DNA from: an uncultured Saccharospirillaceae bacterium
Lineage (GTDB): Bacteria; Bacteroidota; Bacteroidia; Flavobacteriales_D; CAJJDF01
Direction: 5' to 3'
Assembly (NCBI GenBank): GCA_950054195.1
Contig: CATLPG010000004.1
Coordinates: forward strand, 1 to 64,000
Length of the DNA: 64,000 nucleotides
Shown: positions 1-8,856 of the stretch, piece after piece
How the letters are laid out: each line of letters starts with the position of its first letter
Numbering within the stretch: position 1 is the first letter of the stretch
Program-made: the position numbers and the translations under genes
The notes under the pieces: generated by a model
Databases searched by the model: none
What the model saw: only the letters and a program-made list of their open reading frames with translations
Told to the model about the DNA's origin: nothing

Positions 1-252
1 ATTAAGAACCATTTAACTGAAGAAAAAATTGGCTTAGAAATTGATTTAGATGCCATAGCAAATATGCCATCAAGTGCCCAAAGTCCTTCTGGTTTTTCTT
101 TAGATTATATTCGAACATTCATTTATCAACTCAAGCAACATTACACCTTTGAATACGTACATCTTTGTGAAGGTGCTCCAAAAAATGAAGCAGAAAAGCT
201 AATTGTTGGAAAAGCACTAAGTTATTTAGTTCAGGATATTATTAAAGAATAA
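1..252 (+). CDS. Ureohydrolase (arginase/formimidoylglutamase family), C-terminal part
   Basis: The reading frame is open from the first base and stops at 250-252, so only the last 83 residues are visible and the start lies outside the window. The segment EIDLDA near visible residue 13 matches the late Asp-x-Asp metal-binding motif of the manganese ureohydrolases (arginase, agmatinase, formimidoylglutamase). The following SAQSPSG and HLCEGAP stretches resemble the Bacteroidota formimidoylglutamase/arginase branch. The likely reaction is hydrolysis of a guanidino or formimidoyl group, as in histidine or arginine breakdown, but the exact substrate cannot be told from this end. The Met codon at 64 is internal, not a start. 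The patatin gene starts 6 bases after its stop. Confidence 0.7.
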   Translation: MKNHLTEEKIGLEIDLDAIANMPSSAQSPSGFSLDYIRTFIYQLKQHYTFEYVHLCEGAPKNEAEKLIVGKALSYLVQDIIKE

Positions 253-258
253 CAGTGG

Positions 259-2490
259 ATGTTTAAATGGTATAAAAATATCATCATGTTTTTTCCTATT
301 TCGCTTTTGATCGTGCATTTTAAGCGAAATCATTTACTCTTGCTCTTTTGGCTCCTTCTATTTGGATTTATCTCTCAAAATATTGGTAATTTTTATGGAT
401 TGCACTATCTTTTTTTAGCTCCAGAATATCTAGGAAAGATTAACTACCTATCCTTTGCTATCAATGGCTTAATGCTTGGTAGCTTTATTGTCGCATATAA
501 CATCTACAGTTACCGACTCAATATTTTGATTTTCCCATTTATGGTAACGGTAAATCGTCCATTTATCAAGTATACGTATAACAATAGCATTATTCCATTA
601 CTTTTTATTGGGACTTATATTTATAATTCGGTTATTTTCCAAAAAAATGAAGAGTTTATACCAAATGAAGAGATATACCTTAACATTATCGGCTTCTTAA
701 CAGGTATACTAACTTTTATTATTATTGCTTACCTCTATTTTCTGCGGTTTGATCGGAATATTTATAAAATTAGTGGGTTCACCGAAGAAGAACTATCAAA
801 ATACAGAAGTTCATTTGAAAAGAAAATCAGGAAAGGAGGGCTAAAAATAAACCGGTGGGAAAGAGCCTTAAAGAGAATTGGTCCCTGGAAAGTAAAAACA
901 TACCTTACTAAGCCTTACAAAGTAGCTTTTGCTCGATCTTCTGATCATTACAGTAGTCAATTAATCAAATTATTCTTTACCAGGAACCATGTAAACGCAT
1001 CTTATTTTGAACTTGGAGCAATAGTTACATTCATTACTTTGGGATTAATTAGAGAAAGTGAGTTTTTCTTAATCCCCGCTGGTGCCAGTATTTTAGTCTT
1101 GTTTTCATTAACACTAATGCTAATCAATTCATTTTATTCCTTTTTTAAGCGTTGGTCAATGACAATCATTATTTTAAGCATAGTTGGAATTAATTTTATT
1201 AGTCAAAAAATAGATTTATTATACTACAAAAGTTATGCTTATGGAATTGATTATGGAGCTTTAAAAGCTAACTATGACGAAAGCACAATTCATCTATATG
1301 CAACTGACAGCTTAAAATATGCAAAAGACAAGCAAATAGCTTTTCAGATGCTTAACAATTGGAAAAAAGAAACAGGTTTAAGCAAACCTAAACTAATTGT
1401 AGTCAACTCTAGTGGTGGTGGATCACGTTCATCCATGTGGACTTATAATACACTTTGTCATTTAGATAGTGTTTTTAATGGTAAGATAACTAAACAAATT
1501 CAGTTTATATCTGGAGCATCTGGAGGTATGATTGGTGCTACTTATTTTAGAGAAAATCTTTATCAAAGTAGAATGAATAATAATGACTTTTACGCTGATA
1601 AAAAACACATAGAAAATATCTCGAAAGACTTATTAAATGCTGTGGCCTACAGTACAGCTACAAGCGACTTTTTACCTCGTTTACAATCTTTTGAAGATAA
1701 TGGATACACGTATCCAAAAGATAGAGGGTTTATTTTTGAGCAAAAGCTAAATAAAAACCTTGGACAATCATTAACAAAACGACTAGGCGATTATAGAGAT
1801 CCCGTATACAGAGGTTAACCACCAATGATTATTTTTTCACCAACAATTGTAAGAGAAAATAGACGATTACTAATAAGCTCACAACCGATATCTTATCTTA
1901 CATATACTAATGACGACAGATTACTTAGTGACAATATAGAGTTTACCCGTTTCTTTGCTAATCACGATCCTTTTGGATTACGAATCTCTAGTGCAGTTCG
2001 ATTAAGTGCTACTTTCCCTTACATACTTCCTACTACTCACTTGCCTTCTAAGCCAGAGATTAAACTAATTGACGCTGGAGGACGAGATAATCAAGGAAAT
2101 AAAATTACATATAGGTATTTGTTCGAATTAAGAGAATGGATAAATAAAAACACCAGCGGTGTTATCATTTTAAACATTAGAGATACTGAAAAGAAGGTAG
2201 GAAAAACTAAAAAACTAGATGATCGTTCAATAAAAACAAATGTACTTTCCCCTATTTCTTTGCCTTATCAAAACTTCTTTGCACTACAAGACTTTATTAA
2301 TGATGAAATATATCATTACATCAAACCTTATTTCAATTCAATTGATCAAATAGATTTTAGCTTGAGTGATAAAAAACAAGTTTCTGTAAATTTTCATTTA
2401 ACAAAAAAAGATAAAGAAGTAATTTTGAATGATATTTATACTGAGAAAAATCAAGCATCTATTAAAAAGTTGAAAGAACTTTTAAAATGA
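259..2490 (+). pseudogene. Membrane patatin-like phospholipase split by an in-frame stop
   Basis: Two open segments (259-1818, 519 codons; 1825-2490, 221 codons) lie in the same frame and are separated only by TAA at 1816-1818 and two Pro codons. The first half has several hydrophobic segments (about residues 20-45, 65-85, 110-125, 145-165, 250-310) and then a patatin core: the oxyanion-type motif SSGGGSR near residue 385 and nucleophile elbow SGASGG near 419. The second half supplies SPTIV, RLLISSQPISY and the Asp of the catalytic dyad in LIDAGG, about residue 604 of the joined frame. Neither half alone carries the complete Ser-Asp dyad. Known patatins are acyl hydrolases of membrane lipids. 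Conservation on both sides suggests a recent nonsense mutation (for example a Tyr codon changed to TAA), a sequencing error or readthrough. The distal end overlaps the next gene by 4 bases (ATGA). Confidence 0.75.
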
Positions 2491-3968
2491 CAGAAAACAA
2501 AGAGAATAACGAAGAGGCTCAAAATCAAAACAAAGAGCAACAAAAAGAAACTGTAGCTTCTAAACTTTCAAGTGCAGAATCGGGTAAACAAAGTATGAAG
2601 GATATTCCTTCCACTATATGGAATTACCTTGTTGGCATATTCAGCTTTAATCAAGATGGAGATGTAAACAAAACAGAAGTTTCTGAATCAATAATAAAAT
2701 CGGTTGAATTTAGAGGGTATAATGTTTGGGTACTTATTTGCTCTATTTTTATTGCTTCTGTTGGATTAAATGTAAATTCTATTCCTGTGGTAATTGGAGC
2801 CATGCTTATTTCTCCTCTTATGGGACCTATCAGAGGGGTTGGTTTAGCAGTTGGTACAAATAATTTTAAATTATTAATATTCTCACTGATTAACTTTGGA
2901 GTAGCAACAGGAGTTAGTATTCTGGCATCTTTTATTTACTTTAAACTCACTCCATTTAAAACAGTTACAACAGAAATACTTGGACGAACAGAGCCTTTCT
3001 TTTTAGATGTACTCATAGCTTCTTTTGGTGGTTTAGCAGGTATCATTGCTGCCTCTAAAAACGATAACTCTACCGTTGTTCCTGGTGTAGCCATTGCTAC
3101 CGCTTTAATGCCTCCTTTATGTGTTGCAGGATATGGATTAGCTACTGGTCATTGGAGTTATTTTCTTGGTGCTTCTTACTTGTTTTTGTTGAACTCCATC
3201 TTTATCTGTTTAACTACTATTCTAGTTATTCGTTATTTAAAGTTCCCGTTAGTTTCATACGTTAACAAAAAAACAGAAAGGAGAATAAAAATATATATAG
3301 CTGCCTTTTTACTTGTAGTACTTATACCTAGTGGGATTAAATTTGCTTCTATATGGAAAAAAAGTGTTTTCACTAGCAATATTGAGTTATTTATTAATGA
3401 AGAAATTGCTCCGTTAGCTGAAGCAAAAAACTTAAGTGTGGTTCAAAAGAAAATTATTTATGAACCAAATCAACAGCTTATTCTATCCATCTTTGGTGAT
3501 GGATATATCGATGCAAATAGAATTGTTGAGCTTCAAGGAGAATTAAATAAAACACTTCCCGAATGCAATTTAAAGATTATTCAAGATAAGATTGATCAAA
3601 ACGCAATTACTCCTGAATTGTATTATAAAACAGTTGATAACTACGTTAACCTACTATCTGAAAAAGATACGCAAATAAAAGAGCTTGAAACAAAACTTAA
3701 ACAAAAACCTGGCTATCAATTAGTGTTAGACAAAACCATGGATCGTCTAAAGCTAAATCCTGTTTTTGATAAAATACACACGTTTAGTGCTGCAAATTCC
3801 TACAGGTTAAATACAGAAAATAAAGTTGACACTCTTTTATTATTTAAAGCTGAATGGAACGATACTACCCTTAATACTGCTAGAACAGCAAAACTTAAGC
3901 AGTTCATCCAGGTAGAGTTTAGTAATACTCCCTACGAATTAATTGAAAGTATTAATCAAAAAGACTAA
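2487..3968 (+). CDS. DUF389 multi-pass membrane protein
   Basis: The 493-residue protein begins with a charged, Gln/Glu/Lys-rich cytoplasmic stretch of about 70 residues. A block of hydrophobic helices follows (about residues 80-260), with the DUF389 hallmarks VVIGAMLISPLMGPIRG and ATALMPPLCVAGYG. A further membrane segment lies near 270, and then a hydrophilic C-terminal domain with a coiled-coil-like stretch around 390-410. The family (TIGR00341-type) is widespread in bacteria but has no settled function. The ATG overlaps the patatin stop in an ATGA arrangement, so the two are probably translationally coupled. The ligand or transported species cannot be inferred. Confidence 0.8.
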   Translation: MTENKENNEEAQNQNKEQQKETVASKLSSAESGKQSMKDIPSTIWNYLVGIFSFNQDGDVNKTEVSESIIKSVEFRGYNVWVLICSIFIASVGLNVNSIPVVIGAMLISPLMGPIRGVGLAVGTNNFKLLIFSLINFGVATGVSILASFIYFKLTPFKTVTTEILGRTEPFFLDVLIASFGGLAGIIAASKNDNSTVVPGVAIATALMPPLCVAGYGLATGHWSYFLGASYLFLLNSIFICLTTILVIRYLKFPLVSYVNKKTERRIKIYIAAFLLVVLIPSGIKFASIWKKSVFTSNIELFINEEIAPLAEAKNLSVVQKKIIYEPNQQLILSIFGDGYIDANRIVELQGELNKTLPECNLKIIQDKIDQNAITPELYYKTVDNYVNLLSEKDTQIKELETKLKQKPGYQLVLDKTMDRLKLNPVFDKIHTFSAANSYRLNTENKVDTLLLFKAEWNDTTLNTARTAKLKQFIQVEFSNTPYELIESINQKD

Positions 3969-4023
3969 ACACCTAACAATCGTTACTACCAGTATTTTCC
4001 AATAAATTCTATACTTTTACCTA

Positions 4024-4362
4024 ATGAGTAAGAAAAAGAAAAAAATAAATGTAGTTTACAGTACAAATCCAAACTTTTCTTTTAATTATGAAGAAGACGA
4101 GGTTCAAGAGACCTTATCTCCAGATGAGCAAAATCTTCGAATACACTTAGATCGTTTAAAAGGAGGAAAAGTAGCGACTGTAATTAGGGACTTTGTTGGC
4201 TCTGAAGATGATCTTAAAGAATTGGGTAAATACCTAAAATCTAAATGTGGTGTTGGAGGAACTGTAAAGAACCAAGAAATTCTTATACAAGGAGATCACA
4301 GAGATAAAGTTCTACAGCTTTTAAAGGAAAAAAACTATCAAGTAAAAAAAGCTGGTGGGTAA
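4024..4362 (+). CDS. SUI1/YciH-type translation factor
   Basis: A 112-residue basic protein with a Lys-rich start and an SUI1 fold in residues 35-110. RLKGGKVATVIRDFVG, LKSKCGVGGTVK and EILIQGDHRDKV match the eIF1/YciH family. Eukaryotic eIF1 controls start-codon selection, and bacterial YciH is thought to act on initiation. The N-terminal 35 residues look unstructured. The gene ends 8 bases inside the diacylglycerol-kinase gene, so the two are likely cotranscribed. The assignment to family is firm; the exact role in this lineage is not. Confidence 0.85.
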   Translation: MSKKKKKINVVYSTNPNFSFNYEEDEVQETLSPDEQNLRIHLDRLKGGKVATVIRDFVGSEDDLKELGKYLKSKCGVGGTVKNQEILIQGDHRDKVLQLLKEKNYQVKKAGG

Positions 4363-4723
4363 CTCTAAGTTCTCCATAAAAGATCGCTTTAAGAGTTTCA
4401 CTTATGCTTTTAGAGGTATTGGTTTACTAATTAAACACCAACACAATGCTTGGGTTCATTTATTAGCCATTCTTGTTACAATCTTTTTAGGGTATTTCCT
4501 AGCTATTTCATCCAACGAATGGATTATATTAATTATTTGCTACGGAATAGTTCTATCTGCCGAAACTTTCAATTCTTCAATAGAGGAATTAGCAAATAAA
4601 GTGGAACTCAAAAATGATCCACAAATTAAAAACACAAAAGATTTAGCTGCTGGCGCAGTGTTGATAACGGCTATCATGTCTGCTATTATTGGAGCAATTA
4701 TATTTATACCTAAGTGCCTATAA
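4355..4723 (+). CDS. dgkA: Diacylglycerol/undecaprenol kinase (DgkA family)
   Basis: The 122-residue integral membrane protein matches the small trimeric DgkA family. It has an amphipathic N-terminus (SFTYAFRGIGLL), three hydrophobic helices (about residues 30-50, 52-70, 97-118) and the active-site signature AETFNSSIEELAN near residue 70. The reaction is ATP-dependent phosphorylation of diacylglycerol or undecaprenol at the inner membrane, recycling lipid by-products of envelope synthesis. The start is GTG at 4355, inside the 3' end of the SUI1 gene. No ATG gives the conserved N-terminal helix. It is of normal size for the family. Confidence 0.85.
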   Translation: MGNSKFSIKDRFKSFTYAFRGIGLLIKHQHNAWVHLLAILVTIFLGYFLAISSNEWIILIICYGIVLSAETFNSSIEELANKVELKNDPQIKNTKDLAAGAVLITAIMSAIIGAIIFIPKCL

Positions 4724-4742
4724 ACACTTCAAATTATTTAAA

Positions 4743-6092
4743 ATGACTTGGAATAAACTTTTTGAACACGCTGGTAAACGTTTAGGTCAATCTACATCAT
4801 CTACTGATAACAACCGAACCGACTTTCAACGAGATTTCGATAGAATTGTATTTTCTCCAGCTTTTAGAAGGTTACAAAACAAAACACAAGTCTTACCTCT
4901 CCCTAAATCTGATTTTGTTAGAAATAGACTAACTCATTCTTTAGAAACTGCTTCAGTTGGAAGGTCTCTAGGTATTATTGTTGGTAAAGAAATCATTGAA
5001 AAACATAATTTATCGATAACTCCTGCCGATTTTGGTGCTATTGTTTCTGCTGCTTGTTTAACTCACGACATAGGAAATCCACCTTTTGGACATGCTGGAG
5101 AAGAAGCGATATCTTCCTATTTTAAATCAAGTGAAGCTGCAAATTTTATAGCTGATTTAACCAACAAACAACAAGCAGATTTACAAAACTTTGAAGGCAA
5201 TGCAGCTGGTTTTAGAATTATTTCTAACACCCTTAAAGGGCAATCCAGTTTTGAAGGCGGACTTAGACTCACATACGCAACTTACGGGACATTTACGAAG
5301 TATCCAAAAGAATCATTACCAAACTTGCGAAAAAAAGGAGGAAAAGCTAGTCAAAAAAAATATGGCTTTTTTCAAGCAGAAAAAGAAACATTTCAAACAA
5401 TAGCTCAATCTTTGAATGTTAACAATAACTCTTTTGACAATCACTTAGTTTACGATCGTTTTCCTTTGGCTTTTTTAGTTGAAGCGGCAGATGATATCTG
5501 TTATTCAATCATTGACTATGAAGATGGGTACAACATTGGTTACATCCCATTCAAAGACTTAGAAAATAACCTAAAAAACCTTTTAAGTGATGTTTGGTCA
5601 TTTCATGAAGAAAAATACCATAACATTATTCATGAAAGTAGTAAAGTAGCCTACTTAAGAAGTATAGCTATTAATCATTTAGTAAATTTATCTGCAAAAG
5701 TGTTTCTTAAAAATGAAGAAGCTATGCTAGCTGGTACTTTTGATACACCTCTTACCAATTTCATTCCTGAAAAAGAAAAAGAAGTGTTAGACACTATTAT
5801 TTCTCAAAGCATATCAAAAATATATCAATCACCCACTGTTCTTAAATTAGAAGTAGCTGGTTTTAAAGTTTTACCCAATCTTTTGCACCATTTTACAAGT
5901 GCTATTCTTAATCCCAAACAATATAGGTACGTTTATAACCTTATCCCAAGCGAATATTTAATTGATGGTAAACCTCTAGAAAACACTTACGAGAATATAC
6001 TAAATATGACGATGTATGTTAGTTCAATGACCGACAGACATGCAGTTGAGTTGTACAAAAACCTTAATGGGATTGAGCTAGCGGGATATTAA
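4743..6092 (+). CDS. dgt: Deoxyguanosinetriphosphate triphosphohydrolase-like HD protein
   Basis: A 449-residue HD-domain protein. The metal-binding residues are visible: RNRLTHSLE near residue 65, LTHDIGNPPFGH near 106 and AADDICYSIIDYEDG near 260. It should cleave dGTP (or dNTPs) to the nucleoside and triphosphate, controlling dNTP pools. The ATG at 4743 is preferred because MTWNKLFEHAG is the conserved family start. An upstream in-frame ATG at 4689 lies inside dgkA and adds unrelated residues. It lies 19 bases after dgkA. It converges on the PKD-adhesin gene with a gap of one base and no visible terminator hairpin. Confidence 0.9.
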   Translation: MTWNKLFEHAGKRLGQSTSSTDNNRTDFQRDFDRIVFSPAFRRLQNKTQVLPLPKSDFVRNRLTHSLETASVGRSLGIIVGKEIIEKHNLSITPADFGAIVSAACLTHDIGNPPFGHAGEEAISSYFKSSEAANFIADLTNKQQADLQNFEGNAAGFRIISNTLKGQSSFEGGLRLTYATYGTFTKYPKESLPNLRKKGGKASQKKYGFFQAEKETFQTIAQSLNVNNNSFDNHLVYDRFPLAFLVEAADDICYSIIDYEDGYNIGYIPFKDLENNLKNLLSDVWSFHEEKYHNIIHESSKVAYLRSIAINHLVNLSAKVFLKNEEAMLAGTFDTPLTNFIPEKEKEVLDTIISQSISKIYQSPTVLKLEVAGFKVLPNLLHHFTSAILNPKQYRYVYNLIPSEYLIDGKPLENTYENILNMTMYVSSMTDRHAVELYKNLNGIELAGY

Positions 6093-6093
6093 A

Positions 6094-8853
6094 CTATTTC
6101 CCAGTTTTCTTTCTCAATAAAGTCACATGACCAATCTGAGTTATTCGCTCTTGATTGCTTATGGTTCTAGTAACTACTTTCCAAACATATACATCTTGCT
6201 TGGCTAATTTATCTTTATGCATACCATCCCATCCTTCGGCAACTTTATCGGTTTGAAAGATGAGGTCACCCCAACGATTAAACACATAAAACTTATAAAA
6301 ATCTTCATCTACACCAATCAAATTCGGAAAGAACTCATCATTAACACCATCTCCATTGGGCGTAAAAGAGTTTGGAGTATACACTTTATGCCCAACTGTT
6401 TCCACTTCTTTGCAAATACTATCCTGACATTGAGCTGTAACAAAAGCAGTTAAACAAATGGGATAAGTTCTTATTTCATTTGAAGGAAATAAATAATAAA
6501 AATCTGTTTTATTAGATACCGAAAAAGTATCAATATCCCATAAAATGGCATTTTCTCCTTGAGAGGTATTCACAAGATAAATACGAGAATCAAAGAGTTC
6601 AACTTTCGTAGGTGTAACTTCAAAATCAGCTACTGGCGGAGAAGTTACAGTCATATAACTTACCTTTGTTAAGGTATCTCTACAACCATGAATTGAGGAG
6701 ACTGCTAATGTTACATCATACGTCCCCAAGTTTGTATAACAGTGTAATGGATTGGTGTCGTTAGAAACTGCTCCATCACCAAAATCCCATGTTAAACTGC
6801 CTATTCCCCAAGGAATGTACGAGGTATTTGTAAACTGGGCACAAAGCGTATCACAACCAATATTATCTATTCCAATAAAATCAGCAGTAGGTAATTCGTA
6901 TACCTGAACCTGTCTAATTGTACTATCCAAACAACCATCAACAGAAGTTCCTACAAGTTTCACATCATAAAACCCTACATTTGGATATACATGTTGCGGG
7001 CTAGCTATGTTAGATGTATTTCCATCACCAAAATCCCATGAGTAATTAGTTAAAGTTGTAGACGAAGAAGCTAAAAAAGTAAACATATCTTCGGCACATA
7101 GACTATCAGAATTAAAATCTACGAGTACTTCGTTAATCGATATATCTCTGTTTATGGTGTGTATACATCCAAATTCATTTTCTACCGTTAAATTTATCTG
7201 ATAAATTCCTGCATTGTTATATGTGTGAGTAGGGTTTTGGACTCCATTTGCAGCTGCTCCATCTCCAAAGTTCCAAGTCCAATCAACCACAGTGGTATTT
7301 CCAATTGACACATCGGTAAAGTTTGTTACTTGATTTTTACAGAAATTAGCAACCTGAAAATTAGCTACAGGCACATCATTTATAGTTACTGTCATCGTAG
7401 TATCATCTACACACCCTTGATCAGAAGTAACCTCCAAGCTTACTTGATATGTTCCTGATGAGGTAAACATATGCTTAGGATGTCTTAAATTGCTCGTGTT
7501 AGCACCAGAGGTCGGATCTCCAAAATCCCAATTCCATGAAACTATATTTCCTATTGATATACTTGATAAATCTGTAAAAGATGTTGAATCTCCAAAGCAA
7601 ACCTCTGTGGTAACAAAGTTAGCTACTGGCTTATCCATTATAGATACATTTTGTTGGACAAAACTTACACAACCTGCTTCTGATTCTACATTTAGTGTAA
7701 CAATGTAAGTATTTGGTAATGTGTACGTATGAGAAGGATTAGGCTGATGAGAAGTATCTCCATCTCCAAAATTCCAAATTGTACTCGTAATGGGAATGGA
7801 ATCTCCTGTAGAAACATAATTCGCATACGAAGTAGATTGAAATTGTATTGGAGTTCCTAAACACTCTTGATTACTTGAAGTAAACTGAGCGACTGCTCTA
7901 GAAGTATTTAAAACTGTTGTTAATCGTGAAGAACATCCTCCTATCGTAATTAAATCTACCCAAACAGTATCTCCTTGGTTTGGATTACTTAATACAATTT
8001 CTCTGGTAGTTTGACCATTTTGCCAATTATAAGCAAATCCTGGAGGAGCGGTTAGTGTAGCAAAATTATCGCTTTCACAATATTCCACTTCAATGCCTAA
8101 AGAATCACATTGAGCATGGATATATCCATAACCAAAGTGCCCACACAACCCACAATCCATGGATTTAAATGATATAGTTACCTGATTATTCGGAGGGGCT
8201 AAATTTTGAAAAGGTCTTAAATCCACTCCAATAGTTGTCCATGGACGGTAATAAACAAATGTTTGATTTCCATTATTTGGACTGACTACATTACATCTTC
8301 TCAATCCTATATCTGCATCATTCGCCCACTCAACAATTTGACTACAAGCAGCTGGACCTATTAAATCACCATTCGCGTCAGTTATATCTATCAAAAAAGT
8401 AGGTCTTACTTCCTGTGCATGAGGAGGAAAACCACTATTAGGTGGAGAAGGCTCTTCTAGAACACATGAATATTCATAAATAAGAAAATTATTCTGAGGA
8501 GTTACAGTTACTGTATAGGAAACACTATCAACTTTACCTCCAACAGCAACATTACCAATTTGCGCAGCTGTTGTTCTACCTGGAGGAGTTCGTTCAAGCG
8601 TATTACAAGTCATCACATCAAATACTGGGTTAGCATCTACATGAACCGTTGTACGTGTATTGTCATTCGGATAAACAACACCATTTCCCACCCAAAAATG
8701 AGGATCATTACAAGTATTTTCTGGATGATTTTGTGCTGACACATCCCAATTAGAAAAATCTCCACTTTGAAATCCCATATTTTGGCATTGACTATTTCCT
8801 TCAATCAATAAGAAAGAAGAAAAAATCAATATTATGTATTTCAATTTTTTCAT
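6094..8853 (-). CDS. Giant PKD-domain adhesin with type B T9SS sorting domain
   Basis: The 919-residue exported protein has a signal peptide (residues 1-22, ending GNSQ) and an N-terminal Cys-rich region of unknown fold (about 25-320). Five clear PKD repeats follow, each carrying the WDFGDG or WNFGDG motif, and a sixth degenerate one lacks it. The C-terminus (about 835-919) is a gliding-motility-associated type B sorting domain with YTPNSFTPNGDGVNDEFFP, FNRWGDLIFQT and GWDG. Known relatives cross the outer membrane through the type IX system and are held on the cell surface. The role is probably adhesion. It lies 3 bases after the adjacent, similar gene, so the two form a tandem pair. Confidence 0.9.
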   Translation of the reverse strand: MKKLKYIILIFSSFLLIEGNSQCQNMGFQSGDFSNWDVSAQNHPENTCNDPHFWVGNGVVYPNDNTRTTVHVDANPVFDVMTCNTLERTPPGRTTAAQIGNVAVGGKVDSVSYTVTVTPQNNFLIYEYSCVLEEPSPPNSGFPPHAQEVRPTFLIDITDANGDLIGPAACSQIVEWANDADIGLRRCNVVSPNNGNQTFVYYRPWTTIGVDLRPFQNLAPPNNQVTISFKSMDCGLCGHFGYGYIHAQCDSLGIEVEYCESDNFATLTAPPGFAYNWQNGQTTREIVLSNPNQGDTVWVDLITIGGCSSRLTTVLNTSRAVAQFTSSNQECLGTPIQFQSTSYANYVSTGDSIPITSTIWNFGDGDTSHQPNPSHTYTLPNTYIVTLNVESEAGCVSFVQQNVSIMDKPVANFVTTEVCFGDSTSFTDLSSISIGNIVSWNWDFGDPTSGANTSNLRHPKHMFTSSGTYQVSLEVTSDQGCVDDTTMTVTINDVPVANFQVANFCKNQVTNFTDVSIGNTTVVDWTWNFGDGAAANGVQNPTHTYNNAGIYQINLTVENEFGCIHTINRDISINEVLVDFNSDSLCAEDMFTFLASSSTTLTNYSWDFGDGNTSNIASPQHVYPNVGFYDVKLVGTSVDGCLDSTIRQVQVYELPTADFIGIDNIGCDTLCAQFTNTSYIPWGIGSLTWDFGDGAVSNDTNPLHCYTNLGTYDVTLAVSSIHGCRDTLTKVSYMTVTSPPVADFEVTPTKVELFDSRIYLVNTSQGENAILWDIDTFSVSNKTDFYYLFPSNEIRTYPICLTAFVTAQCQDSICKEVETVGHKVYTPNSFTPNGDGVNDEFFPNLIGVDEDFYKFYVFNRWGDLIFQTDKVAEGWDGMHKDKLAKQDVYVWKVVTRTISNQERITQIGHVTLLRKKTGK

Positions 8854-8856
8854 TAA

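Noticed and set aside
64-252. A separate 62-residue gene
   Set aside because: The frame is open to the left edge and the upstream codons continue the ureohydrolase motif.
1816-1818. Genetic code change (TAA read as an amino acid)
   Set aside because: TAA is used as a normal stop by many genes in this window, so only a local mutation, error or rare readthrough is plausible.
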